From positions 5,537,945-5,601,944 of the forward strand of contig JAJEKV010000023.1 of the NCBI GenBank assembly GCA_021234155.1: a DNA stretch of 64,000 nt. Reading direction: 5' to 3'. The translations under genes and the position numbers were made by a program. The notes under the pieces were generated by a model. It made no database searches. It was not told where the DNA came from and saw only the letters and a program-made list of their open reading frames with translations. This document shows positions 23,659 through 34,880 of the stretch, in pieces; positions within the stretch are counted from its first letter, which is position 1; every line of letters begins with the position of its first letter. Origin of the DNA: Isoetes taiwanensis. Its lineage: Eukaryota; Streptophyta; Lycopodiopsida; Isoetales; Isoetaceae.

Positions 23659-24463
23659 TGTTACAACGCAAAAATTTTCCCCGAGGAACAATCTCTTCCA
23701 GCGTGTGCCATGCCTATCGGTCGCCCACACCTTGGATCCACGATCCCCCCACATCGACCTTATAGTTCTTTGCTCTCCAAACAATCCGGATTCTTCCAGA
23801 GAATCCTCCCTGGAAGATTGTCCACCGGCTGTCAAGCCCAATTCGGCCCTGGCAACAACAATCTGCCCTGGAGCCTTAATCCCAACCTTAGGCTGCTTAT
23901 TTCGGCCCTGTGGCCCAATCCTTGAATCAACCGAACAGTACAGATAGCAGAATCGCTTATCAAGCTGTCTCTTGATTCAATCGGAAAGCTATCATAGCAG
24001 AATCGGCTTCCAAGCCCAATCCGGCTCCTGGCATCAACATATGCCTTGGGGCCACACCCACAACCTCGGAATCCCAATCCGAGCTCAGGGCTCCACTCTT
24101 AGATCAATTCACTAAGTATTCTAGCAGAAATCGGCTTCTATATTTCTGCTCCAGATTTTTTCTCCTGCTCGAAACCGTCCCCTAGGCTTTATAGAATTCT
24201 ATCTTGAGTTCTCAGGCAGTCTTTCATGCACAAAACCGGCGAGATCAGGCCTTTACTTGACCCGAATCCATGCTCTATAGCTCCTCTTAGAGATCTGGCA
24301 GCCGGACTTGCTTCCACGCTTCGTTAGTCTGACACAAATCAGGTTTTGAAGACCCATCCAATATTTCGATGCCATGTGTCCATTTTTAATAACATTAAAA
24401 ACCATAGCTAACCTTTTATCTTACATTTAAATAACATTGGCCCTTGCTATACAACTTACATTA
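23659..24463 (-). repeat. 5' LTR of gypsy A, inner part
   Basis: The plus-strand left end TGTTACAACGC abuts the primer-binding-like sequence, giving a clear LTR/internal boundary at 23659. 23659-24425 matches 13715-14551. 24426-24463 continues into the segment homologous to the left end of the 19166-19483 piece (GGCCCTTGC, CAACTTACATTA). The LINE interrupts at 24464, and the LTR resumes at 27336 after the duplicated ATTA. Confidence 0.85.
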
Positions 24464-24489
24464 TTATCTTTGACCTGGTTATTTGTAAT

Positions 24490-27200
24490 GGGCTGGCACA
24501 ATGGCCGTCTTCCAGTTGCTACACTTGTAGACAGGAGAACCAAGGGGGCGGCTCCAGTGTGGTGGATTATCTGCTGGTTGAGGAACGAGATCTGCACCTG
24601 GTTACTCATTTTTCCATCGGGACAGACACTCGGGACGAGGAAGTAGATTCGGACCACCGGCCCCTGTTCATGCATCTCCATTGGGAGGCTTCCCGTGCAC
24701 CTGCTGCTTCAACACACCGGGTGCCCCAGCTGCGCCTGGACTACGACCGTGGGACCTATGCCCAGCTGCTTGAGCACGATCTGGCGGGACTGCTGCAACT
24801 CCCCACACTTCAAGAGCAATCTGCTGAGCTGACTCGCCTGCTTCTGGCGGCTGCTGAAAGATGCTTTGGGAGAGGCCGCTCACGGCGAACCACAGGCACT
24901 ACCACCTTTCCCCGCAACAAATGGTTTGATGATGAGTGTCGGGAGCTCAAACGCACACTCCGACAAGTCACTGATCCCATCTCCCGCCCACAGGCCATCA
25001 GTCAATACCGCTCCTTTCTCAAGAACAAGAAGGCCGGATACCTTGCGAGCATCGACAAGAAGATGTTTGGTCTCTGGACGGCACCCGGGACGATACGGAG
25101 AAGGGTCTTGAGCAAGCTGCCGCGACCCACGGGGAACATCACCTCGGAGCAATGGATCACGATTTGCTGCAATGGTATGCGACCGGCCGGTAGGGCACCG
25201 ATCCCTCCACAGATAGGCATGGCTCACGGTTATCACGAAGGGGATGTTATCATGGGCCTACATCATCTAGCTAATGGGAAGGCAGCCAGATTTAGATGGC
25301 ATGCAGCGAGAACTTCAAATGGGGCTGGGCCTCCAGCGGTTACTGTCCCTCACGGCATTATTCAATAAAGCATTGCGAGAAGGCTTCCCCACGCAATGGA
25401 CCACTAGCGTAGTAGTGCCCATCGCAAAGCGGGGAACCCTCAATGCCCGGCCAACTACCGTACTATTATGGTCAGCTCTCTCTTTGCAAAACTGTTGGCT
25501 GGCATCCTTGAGCAGCGGCTGACAATATGGGCAGAGGAAACGGAGGTGCGAGCTCTTACACAGGCAGGTTTCCGGCCCAGACATTCCACCATTGATCATA
25601 TCTTCACTCTGCGCACATTGATTGAGGATAGCGGGGAATCGCCGCCGGAACACATGCTTGTTGTTTCGTTGATTTTGCAAAAGCGTTCGACACAGTACCC
25701 CGCAACAAGCTCTGGGACAGATTGCGACAGCTGGGGACCCCCCCCGGACTTGCGAATCACGTTATATAGGCTGCATGCTGAGGCATGCTCAATCAGCGGC
25801 ACAACCGTGTCGGTAGCATTGGAGTGCATCAGGGTTGCCCGCTCTCCCCCACACTCTTTGGCCTATACATTGATCAGTTGGAAGATTGGCTCTCTGAGCA
25901 TGGGAGGTGCGGGGCACATCTCATGCATCACACAATCCGGCAACTCATATATGCCGACGATGTCAACCTCATGGCCTACACTCCGGAGGACATGCGGCGT
26001 CACTGGATGCTCTTGACACTTTTACCAATTCAGCGGCATGCGAAGTGAACTTGGCCAAACTAGGGTGTCTTTGCTAGTTGCATCGTCCCGTCGACCAAGG
26101 CTTCCCACCTTCACTTACCGGGGGCAAGAGGTAGAGGTGGCTCCAACCAACAAGTACTTGGGGATTGAGTTCTCAACTACCACCACCTATTGGATCGCGG
26201 CTATCAGGTTGCGGGTCACGGCGGGTTGGAAAGCACTATATGCCATGCGAGAACAACAGCCACAAGGCGAGTTATGCGCTGGGGCCACCCGGTCACATTT
26301 GTTTGGGCCTTGGTTGAGCCGGTCCTGTTGTATGGGGCGGAAGTGTGTGGGGTCCGGTCATCTCCCTCAACACATGGAATGACCTCGAGCAGGTGCAGAA
26401 GGCCTTCTTGGCACGGGACCTGGGGGTGAAGTCCACAGTTCCGTACCAGATCCTACTCCAGGAGACAGGCTTTCTACCCCTTCAACGGGCTGCATTGGAA
26501 CGCCATATCATTTACTTCCAAAAGGTGGTCGCTATGGCTGATACATGCTTGCCCCATCTTGCTTTGACCACGACGATGGGTCCCCAACGCCTGAAATCCT
26601 GCTGGAAAGACAAGCAAGCTCAGTGGTTCTCGCTGGGCGTGCGGTGCAAAACAGAGATCGTCCCGTGTCAGGACAAAGAAAGATCGCGAGGCACTTAAAG
26701 CGTACCTAGATGCTACTTTCCTTCGCAAGCTCTGGGATGCAGAGGCTCTGACGCACGTTAAGCTGGCACACTAGCAGCAGCAAGTCAATCCTAGGCTCAC
26801 AAGAGGCCCGCACCAGTACTTGTACACCCAGCTGCCCATGAAGAAGCGCAGACTTATAGCTTCCATTCGCACGGGTGCACATCGCCTCCGCATTGAAACA
26901 GGGCGTTGGGCTCGGGAAGCACGAGAGCAAAGGCTTTGCGGTGTTGCCACCCGGTAGCGATTGAGGATGAATGTCATACCCTCCGGATGCGCGGCATTTG
27001 CCCATATCCAGAGAGGTATGTTCGACTACTAGTGCACGGCCGGCCGTTGCATCGGTTATTGACTCGGCGTCGGTGGGTTTGTTGGGGTCATACCTCCATG
27101 AGGTTATGGATGCACGGACGCGTTTGTGTCCTACGGGACGGTCTTGAACTGTCCTATGCAATTGTACAGTGTGCCAGCATGCTTATTACTGCTAAGGTTT
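24490..27200 (+). pseudogene. LINE ORF2: endonuclease C-terminus and reverse transcriptase
   Basis: Blocks in order: the C-terminal part of an APE-type endonuclease (SVVDYLLVEERDLHLV, then DSDHRPLFMHL, with the SDH motif) and a long linker. The RT follows, with GFPTQWTTSVVVPIAK, AGFRPRHSTIDHIFTLRTLI, a DFAKAFDTVPR-like block near 25675, HQGCPLSPTLFGLYIDQL and the catalytic box IYADDVNLMAY near 25950. Then come VTAGWKALYAM, DLEQVQKAFLARDLGVK and a C-terminal region. At least six frame changes break it. The first endonuclease half is missing. The same family is represented at 9536-10420. Confidence 0.85.
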
Positions 27201-27260
27201 TTCCCTCGAAAACCCTTCGGGGCGGGGGTTTTTTAATCCTGTCAGTAATATGCTTGGTGC
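27171..27260 (+). other. 3'-UTR nested hairpin of the LINE
   Basis: An outer stem pairs TTATTACTG (27183-27191) with CAGTAATA (27243-27250) and extends with regular single mismatches to about 18 positions. Inside, CCCUCG faces CGGGGG and CCC-UUCG-GGG forms a tetraloop-capped mini-stem. The element lies about 55 bases before the (ATTCT)n tail. The layout parallels 12702-12784, and the stem has a compensatory C-G to U-A difference relative to that copy. Confidence 0.7.
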
Positions 27261-27335
27261 TCTCTTTTTGTTTGGGTCCCATTGGCCAATTGGTCTCCGT
27301 GGACGCTAAAAACCTATTCTATTCTATTCTATTCT

Positions 27336-27628
27336 ATTAACATTAATATCTAATGTTAACCATGCAAGTCTATAGGTTCTCTGCCCCGGCAATCCCTGCT
27401 AGCTCTTGCCGCGCTAATATTTAATAATATTAGCGCCCCCTAGCGAACCATTACCCGCCGCTAGCCATTACTACTATGTACCCCGCATCCCGTCACCATA
27501 GACTGATTACAGTCAACACGGCCCATTAAATCACAACTGCCCGGCAAGCGCGACCAATAGTACCCCAGTGCTCATGGACGCCCGTCAAGGGCCCAATTTC
27601 GGCTATGCCCTTGGGAGCACCTGTAACA
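27336..27628 (-). repeat. 5' LTR of gypsy A, outer part
   Basis: The 275-bp core 27354-27628 pairs with 19209-19483. The outer end, minus-strand TGTTACAG, is followed directly by the target duplication ATAAC at 27629-27633. Confidence 0.88.
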
Positions 27629-27825
27629 ATAACGGACATCTGTGTTGTGATGGAAGTTACTAAGGGAGGGTGCCCACCTACGGCTTGCCAGTGATCAAAT
27701 CGAAATTCTTGTGGTGCAAACAATGCTATTTCTATATATTTTTTTTTAATGGATTTGCTTCCCTAATGGCAATGCACATCATGATTTTTTTTTCCTGAAA
27801 TCAATCAAGGCATGTTTCTACCCCT

Positions 27826-28110
27826 TATGGTGATAGGCTGCCCTTTATGGTGCTAGAAATTTGGTGAGTTACTTGCCCTTTGTGGTGAACTGATGGACCT
27901 TCATGGTGCAGACTCGTCCATAGTGGTTCATGTTGCAGTTAAGGATGGTGCAGCCCATCTTCCATAATGGTTTGCTTCATCTCTATTATAAGATATGTGC
28001 TTGAACATTTATGGTGCACCTTTCTACCAAGATGGAGCAGCCTTTCTACCTTGATGGTGCACCTCCGTACCTTCTTGGAGATTGTCTTGTACTCAAATGG
28101 TGATGGAAGT
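27826..28110. repeat. ATGGTG subterminal motif cluster
   Basis: ATGGTGATAGG, ATGGTGCTAG, ATGGTGCAGA, ATGGTGCAGC, two ATGGTGCACC and ATGGTGATGG occur within about 280 bp near the left end of the pogo-like element. A close GTGGTGAAC adds to the set. Clusters like this at transposon ends commonly serve as transposase-binding sites; that function is inferred here. Confidence 0.6.
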
Positions 28111-28764
28111 ACCTAAGTAAGGGAGCAGAATTTCCTTGTAAGACCATCTGCAGACTATGAAAATGCATCAAACGTACGTGGTAGAATAATAATACCTTTC
28201 AATCTAGATCAGTTTTGCACCTGCTGACACTTCAAGCACTTTGTGAGCTTCTAATCTTTGCTGGGGTGAGGGGACTTGAACCATTGTAGCATAAAATGAC
28301 CACTTCCAAACATCCCAGCTGCAAATTCAGCAAACTCATTAGTGGGAATGGGCAGAGGATCACCCCTCCCCATGAGAAATAGCAGATGAGAAGGTATGGC
28401 CAGACCTGATATACAAAGCAACATGACTGAATTTGTCACAGAAAAATAACCAAATAACCATGAATGCAAACTGCATTTTCAATCATAAACATGACAATTC
28501 TTAAAACAATAAACTACTTTACATGACAAACATTATCATGGAAGATTCTATTTAGCGAAAGAAGAAACTAGTTTATCTGAACTCTATTGGAGCAATTGCT
28601 CAGCCAGATAGTTGCTGCCTTAATGAAAACAATAGAATACTTGTTGCCTCAATGGAAACAAGAGACTATTAAAATATAACAATACAACTGGAACTCAAGC
28701 CTCTTCCAGCCTGCTGATCATATACATACAAAAATTAAGTTTAAAAATTCAGATTACTGTGTGC

Positions 28765-30726
28765 TTACATCCCGATCTTTCTCAAGTGTGCATGTGTCTC
28801 ATCCCTATAGACATCATCCAAGCATTTGATCTTTTTGACAACCTCAACATCTTCAGAATTGCTGCAGTCTGTATCATCACTAAAATCAGGAGTGCTGGGA
28901 CCACGTGTGTTAATCTTGTCCCCAACAAACCTACCATGGCAGGCATCAGGCTGAATCCAAAAATCAAATGTGTTCTCACCAAGTTCAAGCAAGTTTCATC
29001 CTCCTTATAATCCTCATATGGATCTTGACTCTCTATGAAGTTGCTTGGAGGAAGACCAGTGCCACCATACTGGATGTGGCAGCCAACAACCAAATGAACA
29101 TCATTCACATGATCATGATCAGCCTGCTCCACAACATCAGCAATCTGATCATGACCACAATGGTCCAATGCAGTAACATCTAACTTTTTAGGGTCATAAC
29201 CCCTTCTGTCCATGAGTTTCATTCTTGCCCTCCTCCTAGCCTGAATTGTCTCACTTAAGAAAGGCCTAGAAGGGCCAAAGATCTGTTCAAGTGATGACTG
29301 CCTCTTTCCATCTGCATTGAACAATATACTTCTCATTGTCATGGCATTGGCTTCACATATTTTTTAGCATTTTTTTCTGCCTCTTTTAATTCCTTGGTCT
29401 CAGCCCTTAGCCTCAATTGTATCTCCTTGATTCTTTTTTTCTCAGCTTGATTCTTTTTCTTCTCGGCCAGCTTTACTTGCCTAAGTCTGTTGGCCTCCAC
29501 TTGCCTATTGTGCTCATCTAATTTTGCCTTAATCATCTCATCCGAAGCAACCATGAGCCTATGAGCCAATTCAATTGGCAACTTATTCTCTTCACCCTAA
29601 TACAACCTACATTAGGATTGGCCACCTTTGCTATAGCAGAACCGGAACTAGTAACATGATTGCATGGCATAGTTGCAGCAACAACATCATTACAAACAGC
29701 AGCATAGCAACAATGGATGGATGAGCAATTGTATTACAACCAGCATTAGGAATAAGTGGAATGGAAGCAACAATATCAAGATTGTCTACAACTTACTGGT
29801 CATCAATAGAAACATTCTGATTAACGGCATTAGGATCTATGTCATTAGGAGCAGCATTTGGATCATCCTCTTCATCTTCACTATCTCTTATAATTTGACT
29901 TTCAAAAATGGGATCAGGCTGCACAGCCAACATTTTCTATGGCCATATACCTGTCTTAGCGAAGCCTGCTTTGATGTTATGAACAGTTGTCTAAGTGATG
30001 CTAAGACTAATGCTGCCATGTCTTTTTTGGAAAGCTCAAGCTCATGGTCTCGCATGTATTTAGATTTTAGACTCTTGAAGGCTCCTTTCATGGGGCCAAA
30101 ACATGAAACATCAAGTGGCTGGAGCCTATGAGAAGTGTGGGCTGGCAATTCATAGATATGCAAACCAATTTCCTTAGCATGTTGGATCACTTTCCGATTT
30201 ACATATGATCTGTGGCCATCACAGATCAGTAGGTCAGGATTTTCTGGACTAATACCCCCTGGCACATTAGTTTTGAAGTGTTCAAGTCATGCATCAAATA
30301 GCTCATGGGCAATCCATGCCTTTTTTTGATAGCACATGGTTGCCCTCGGCGCACATCCAGCAAGTAAGTCCCTATCTCTCAATTTTTTTCCTTGGAGATA
30401 TAAAGATTAGGAATGCTTTGGCCTGCTGCATTTATACAACACAAAACAGTTAGCCACTCCCTATTCTTAGGGTTGGTTTGAGTGACATTTCTTTGCCCTT
30501 TCCTTGCTAGAATTTTCATGCCGGCCCTGCTGCCAGCCTGCACGCCTGTTTCATCACAATTCCATATCTTAGACGGATCAAAGCTAAAATCATCATAAGC
30601 CTTTCTAAGGCCAGTGTAGAAGCGAATTAAGTTAAGTACTCGAAATCCTCCTCCAGAAGTCACATTTAGCGGTTGAGCGCCATCGAAGTACCAAGAAAGG
30701 CATCTCCATCGTAGGGCAATCGCCAT
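28765..30726 (-). pseudogene. pogo/jerky-type DDE transposase
   Basis: Reading from 30726: FDPSKIWNCDETGVQAGSRA gives the first catalytic Asp region. A frame change occurs in an A7 run near 30385, then GTKxx-like linker sequence and a TGA where Trp is expected. DLLICDGHRSYVNRKV (second Asp) follows, then ELPAHTSHRLQPLDVSCFGP (third catalytic Asp in QPLD). A frame change near 29925 leads to an acidic stretch and a coiled-coil-rich segment (29581-29339, KLAEKKKNQAEKKRIKEIQL). A C-terminal acidic tail ends at 28765 after another shift. The CENP-B/HTH DNA-binding domain expected at the N-terminus is absent. The protein is inactive, but the DDD core residues are still visible. Confidence 0.82.
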
Positions 30727-30881
30727 GCCGTTGCTGCTCCTCTGTAAACCCTAAAAATCTTCTACACAACCCTAAAAGTCTCTCACGTTTCCTCTTCGTC
30801 GAAAACACTGACGTGGAATTTCTCTGTCACGTGGGGGGTCCCCATAGCGGGGCACCCTCCCTTATATAGGCATAGAGAATT

Positions 30882-31037
30882 CTAGTGTAGCCGTTGTGGA
30901 AGTGATAGAGATTAGTGATATACTAGTAGAGTGGAGATATCACTTTCTACGAGCTGGCTCTAGTGTAGCCGTTGTGGAAGTGATAGAGATTAGTGATATA
31001 CTAGTAGAGTGGAGATATCACTTTCTACGAGCTGGCT
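30882..31037. repeat. 78-bp perfect tandem duplication
   Basis: Units 30882-30959 and 30960-31037 are identical as far as I can see. Each contains GTGATAT...ATATCAC, a 7-bp stem around CTAGTAG. It lies just outside the pogo element's right end. Confidence 0.85.
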
Positions 31038-33110
31038 ATATGCTACTTCGACTGCATTCTGTTGCCCTTCTGGTTGCAAATGGGATGCCTTAGCCTGGAT
31101 GTTGTAGAGAACGGAAGAGTCCATGCAGCAAGTGTCATCGTCTTTTTGAGATTGTTGAGGCTGTAGTTGGGAAGGTGGGAAGAGATCAATGCGTTTGTTG
31201 CTAAGAGACAATCCCTGAGAGCACACATGAATTTTGCGAGAGGCATCTTGATGCAATAGCTCAGGTCTTGAACGAAGGCATTTCAGTGCATTGAATATGA
31301 GGTTCAATTAGACATGAAGTTTGTACTACCTGCATACACAACATGTCTGAGCACGCAGATTGTAAGAGAAAAATAGAATAGACAAATCCCAGACAAATAA
31401 GGTCTTGTCGCACTGTAGGTTGCCAGAGAAAGAAGGAATTATAATTCATAATAAATGGTCCAAGGGAATATATGCCATCTCTTTGCATGGATAAATCAAA
31501 CTATATTTGGCACTTTTGCAAAAGATGTTTTGCAAAGCCCCTACATAGACAACTAGTAGAAGTAGAGTAGGGCCAAAGCATGCATGAAAAATTCAAAGGA
31601 TCACTAAATAACACCAATGCAAAGAAGGGTTAGCAAAACACGCTAAAAACAATGCAGCTTAAACAACACAAGTCCTCTGATTTGTGCTTGGTAGAAAGGA
31701 ATTACACGTTTTGGGTTAGATTAAACAACACAGGTCCTCTGATTTGTGCTTGGTAGAAAGGAATTACACGTATTGGGTTCGCAAATGGGTCTGGGCTTAA
31801 TATGTGGCCTATTAGTGCTACATCCATGCCCCTAGGTTCAAATCAGACAAGGAATAACCAATGAAAGAAAATCGAAGCTCCGTTTCTAGCCTTCATCTTC
31901 CACTTTCGGCATTTCTGAGGCCCAAACCAACACTGTGCAAGCAATTTTGACACGTTCCAAGCAATTTCGATCTGTCTCCAGTTCAATTCGAGCCTAATTT
32001 CTCCACAATATCAAAGATCCAACATCAACCCCTACGAATCCAACTTTCTCAAAATCAATCCCGCATTTAAACCCATCTTCTGTCGGAGTAAAGCTCAAAC
32101 CTTCAAAGGTAAATGCAATCTAGCAAGGCGGGCTGATATTGTGTGTTGGGCTGCACTTGATGCGCCTATTTGAAGGAGCACAAGTTTTTGGTCTAAAATT
32201 CAAGAAGGGCTCAAAACGAAAGATTTCTCCCAAGGCTTAAACCCAAAAATGTGTGCATCTGCTGGAACTACTGCTCATGCTCATTGTCCTTATCTTATTT
32301 GTAGGCTGAATGGTTGTTATCAGCATAGAATATTGTAACTGTTGTTGATTAACCTGTTGTCTAATATATAATTTTCAGATATACGGTCCAAATTTGGCCA
32401 TATGGTGGTGGATCTTCTGACCTTTGGGTAACATGATTTGCTTGACCGTAGTCGTTAAGTAAGAATAACTTGCCAAGGTTGTAAAGAGTGCCCATTTATC
32501 TCGAATGCAAAATGGGAAGCTCGTAATTGACTTATTGCAGCTCCTGAATGTCCTTAAATGATCGTGGCCATTTATATCTCGAAAGGACAAAGAATTGCCA
32601 CGAGCATTAACTATGGTGCTACGTATTCATCTTCCTCCAATATTATTAAACTTCGTTTACAACCATTTGACATTGTTCTATATAAATGGCAGTGCCATTG
32701 CAAAATAGCTTAAGCCTAAATAATAAATTATCAATATAAAATATATAATCAATGAGAAACATAAGGCAAGCTGAGCTAAAAAGAAACTGAGCTAAAAAAA
32801 CCCAGAGTCAACAGAACCTGACTGAATAGTCTGCCAATGATGAGAGCATAGCAGCACAAGACATTTATGGAGTAAAACAATGTATGAAACATAACTACAA
32901 AAAATTATTGACATGGTTAACCTGAGGTGCCTACCATGATTTTGTAACTGCAGGATCTCTTGAAAACTAGTATTGGACTGAATGAGCATCCTCAACTGAT
33001 GCTAGAAGTAACAGAATTATAGACAGACTGGATGAAAGTATTAACTTGTACATTCTTTTTAGAAGTCATCCAAGTCATAGCTCGCCCCACAAGCCACCTC
33101 AAGGGCACTC
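31038..33110. other. Intergenic stretch with a 62-bp tandem pair
   Basis: At 31659-31782 a 62-bp unit (TTAAACAACACAAGTCC start, GGAATTACACG near the end) occurs twice with a few changes. The part nearest 33110 should include the 3' UTR of the eRF1 gene. I cannot place its cleavage site. No other gene is recognisable. Confidence 0.4.
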
Positions 33111-34427
33111 TTAGTCATCTATATCCTCATACACTCCACCGTCGTCTGATAGCGCGTCAAATTCCCGCAAGTCTAACTGATAGCGCAAAAGCCCACCAAT
33201 GCCTCCAAAACCCCTGCAAAACTGTGATCCTTCTTGGGACCTGTTGGTTACAAATTCCAAGGTACATCCAAACTTCCTATACTTCTCAGCAAACCAATCC
33301 AAAAGTGGTTGTTTTTCCTGGACTTCCAACTCAGCTTGTGTCTCAGGATTCCTGAAGTTAGACTGATCAGATTCTTGATCCTTGTTCAAATGCTTAATCA
33401 ATACTTCACCAGTAACACTATGCTTCAACTCATACCGATTAACCTCAAGGTTCTCCCAGACAATCAGTGTCTCAACTGCTCCCATCTCCAAAGCCTTCAA
33501 TGTGTCCTCAACACCAAAAACATACTTCCCAGTATCTTGACTAATCTCTTCAAAATACTTCCCAATCAGCCGTTTCTCTTGAATAAACTTAACATTGGAC
33601 AATATTTCTGCTGATAGTTCAATTGCTTGATTGAAACCATTCTCTCCACCATATGAAACATCCACAACATTAAGAATCTTTGCTTGAAGTCTTGGATCAA
33701 ACAATTCAGACTGGCTCAATTCAGTTTTAAAATCTGCAGATCCAGCCAAAATAAGGCCAGAAATATTAGGTTGGCTTGTCGTCGAATTAATAAAATGTTG
33801 TGTTGCCAGCTCTGCAGTTTTTCTGACATAGTTATGCCTTTTCTCCATACGAAGCCTAGCAAAATGAAGTGCAGATTGACCACCTCTACCATGCTTCTTT
33901 GGAAGGTCCACTGTAAATTTATGAAGAATCTCACGAGTATTTCCACTTAAAGTACCAAAGAGGGTACCATTTCCATCCATGACAATAAAACCAAATTTAT
34001 CATCAGACTCTAGCAGTTCAGACAGTGCCTCTGTATGGAATTTATTGTCACACAGATACAGAGATGCATTTATTGGTTTGAATGGCTCAAAATCAATTGT
34101 TACCTTTTTTTCCTTGCCATCATCAGTCACTATGGTTCCTGTATAAAGCACCAGCCCATTTGTGGGGACCTTATTGTAGAGATTCAACCGCTGCTGAGCA
34201 GATGTGATGGCGCCAAGCACAGACTGTCTATTCACACGATTTTTGATATTTGAAGCTGTACCAAACTCATCTCCAAGCATCTTTGCTACACGAGCAACCT
34301 GATCCCTTGGTGGCATTATAAGAGAGATCATGCTTGTTCCATTTCCACGGGTCGACTCTAGTGCTTTTATAAGCTTCTTTACTTTCCATATCTGTATGTT
34401 CTTGTCCTCCCCTCCAACTTCTGCCAT
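33111..34427 (-). CDS. Eukaryotic peptide chain release factor subunit 1 (eRF1)
   Basis: This intact 438-codon ORF matches plant eRF1 over its whole length. eRF1 recognises all three stop codons in the ribosomal A site and triggers peptide release with eRF3. The N domain has the GTS motif (residues 30-32), the YLCDNKF motif (124-130, YxCxxxF) and the TASNIK segment. The M domain has GRGGQ (GGQ at 182-184), the catalytic tip. The C domain continues to an acidic tail ending YEDIDD, with the [16 protein letters not shown] block typical of the family. The oddity is NIKN at 60-63 where NIKS is nearly universal; the changed codon is AAT at 34239-34241. The coding region has no intron, as in known plant genes. 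The start is supported by family alignment. Confidence 0.97.
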   Translation of the reverse strand: MAEVGGEDKNIQIWKVKKLIKALESTRGNGTSMISLIMPPRDQVARVAKMLGDEFGTASNIKNRVNRQSVLGAITSAQQRLNLYNKVPTNGLVLYTGTIVTDDGKEKKVTIDFEPFKPINASLYLCDNKFHTEALSELLESDDKFGFIVMDGNGTLFGTLSGNTREILHKFTVDLPKKHGRGGQSALHFARLRMEKRHNYVRKTAELATQHFINSTTSQPNISGLILAGSADFKTELSQSELFDPRLQAKILNVVDVSYGGENGFNQAIELSAEILSNVKFIQEKRLIGKYFEEISQDTGKYVFGVEDTLKALEMGAVETLIVWENLEVNRYELKHSVTGEVLIKHLNKDQESDQSNFRNPETQAELEVQEKQPLLDWFAEKYRKFGCTLEFVTNRSQEGSQFCRGFGGIGGLLRYQLDLREFDALSDDGGVYEDIDD

Positions 34428-34443
34428 ATTGGCTGCCTTTCAC

Positions 34444-34769
34444 CTATAGGTGGCCCAGCAAGTACTACTTAGTTCAGAACATTCAAACATAATATTAAGA
34501 CATGCATCGAAAAATTGGTAACTAAAACAAAAGCTCACGATATGCTTCCAACTTCAAATTGATCAAAAGCCGTCCAGCTATTGATACTAATACCGAAGTA
34601 AGATTTTCTATCTAAACAGAGCAAGCATAAAATGCTCCTCGATTTGGGATAGTAACCTAAACTGAAAGCTCACCATTAGATCAAGCTTACAAGGTCTGCT
34701 ATTGCTCTTTCACAAATCATAGCGATGTACTAAAACAACGAACAAGATAAGAAAAAGTAGAAGCCGAAC
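34444..34769 (-). other. Probable 5' UTR intron of eRF1
   Basis: On the minus strand, exon sequence CTCTCCAG is followed by GTTCGG (donor, 34769). CACCTATAG (acceptor, ending 34444) precedes GTGAAAGGCAGCC and the start codon 17 bases further. The 326-base interval is T-rich near the acceptor. The first, non-coding exon would lie at about 34770-34880. Confidence 0.55.
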
Positions 34770-34880
34770 CTGGAGAGCTCGTGGTTGGAAGGAGAGTTAG
34801 CCTGCTCCTAAAAGCTATGGCTGAGGCGCGGCCTCGAAAGGGTGCTGTTTTTGTGCTGCTTGCTTTTTATTCGAAGGCTT

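Larger units (their letters stand above)
24464..27335 (+). mobile_element. LINE inserted in the gypsy A 5' LTR
   Basis: A 2.87-kb non-LTR retrotransposon is flanked by the 4-bp duplication ATTA (24460-24463 and 27336-27339). It ends in (ATTCT)n. The LTR sequence is continuous across the insertion when compared with the 3' LTR. The 5' end is truncated inside the endonuclease domain. The 3' UTR contains the nested hairpin at 27171-27260. It is younger than the host LTR element, since it lies inside its LTR. Confidence 0.88.
13715..27628 (-). mobile_element. Ty3/gypsy element A with nested insertions
   Basis: The whole 13.9-kb span is one minus-strand LTR retrotransposon interrupted twice. Both outer LTR ends are canonical: minus-strand TGTTACAG at 27628 and TTGTAACA at 13715. 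Identical 5-bp target duplications ATAAC sit outside them (13710-13714 and 27629-27633). A purine tract AAAAGGGGGA precedes the 3' LTR at 19484-19495. A tRNA-Met-like primer site, GGGTATCGAGAG, follows the 5' LTR at about 23645-23658. The interior encodes gag, reverse transcriptase, RNase H, integrase and a chromodomain-like tail, all with lesions. A LINE splits the 5' LTR, and 4.6 kb of foreign sequence splits the 3' LTR. Confidence 0.85.
27663..30862 (-). mobile_element. pogo-like DNA transposon
   Basis: Terminal inverted repeats AGGGAGGGTGCCC (27663-27675) and its complement (30850-30862) are flanked by TA on both sides, as for Tc1/mariner/pogo insertions. Inside is a minus-strand DDE transposase pseudogene. 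The far subterminal region (27826-28110) holds about eight ATGGTG motifs. The transposase begins only about 140 bp inside the right end, so the N-terminal DNA-binding domain of the ancestor seems to have been deleted. A relative lies in opposite orientation at 13428-13662. Confidence 0.8.
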
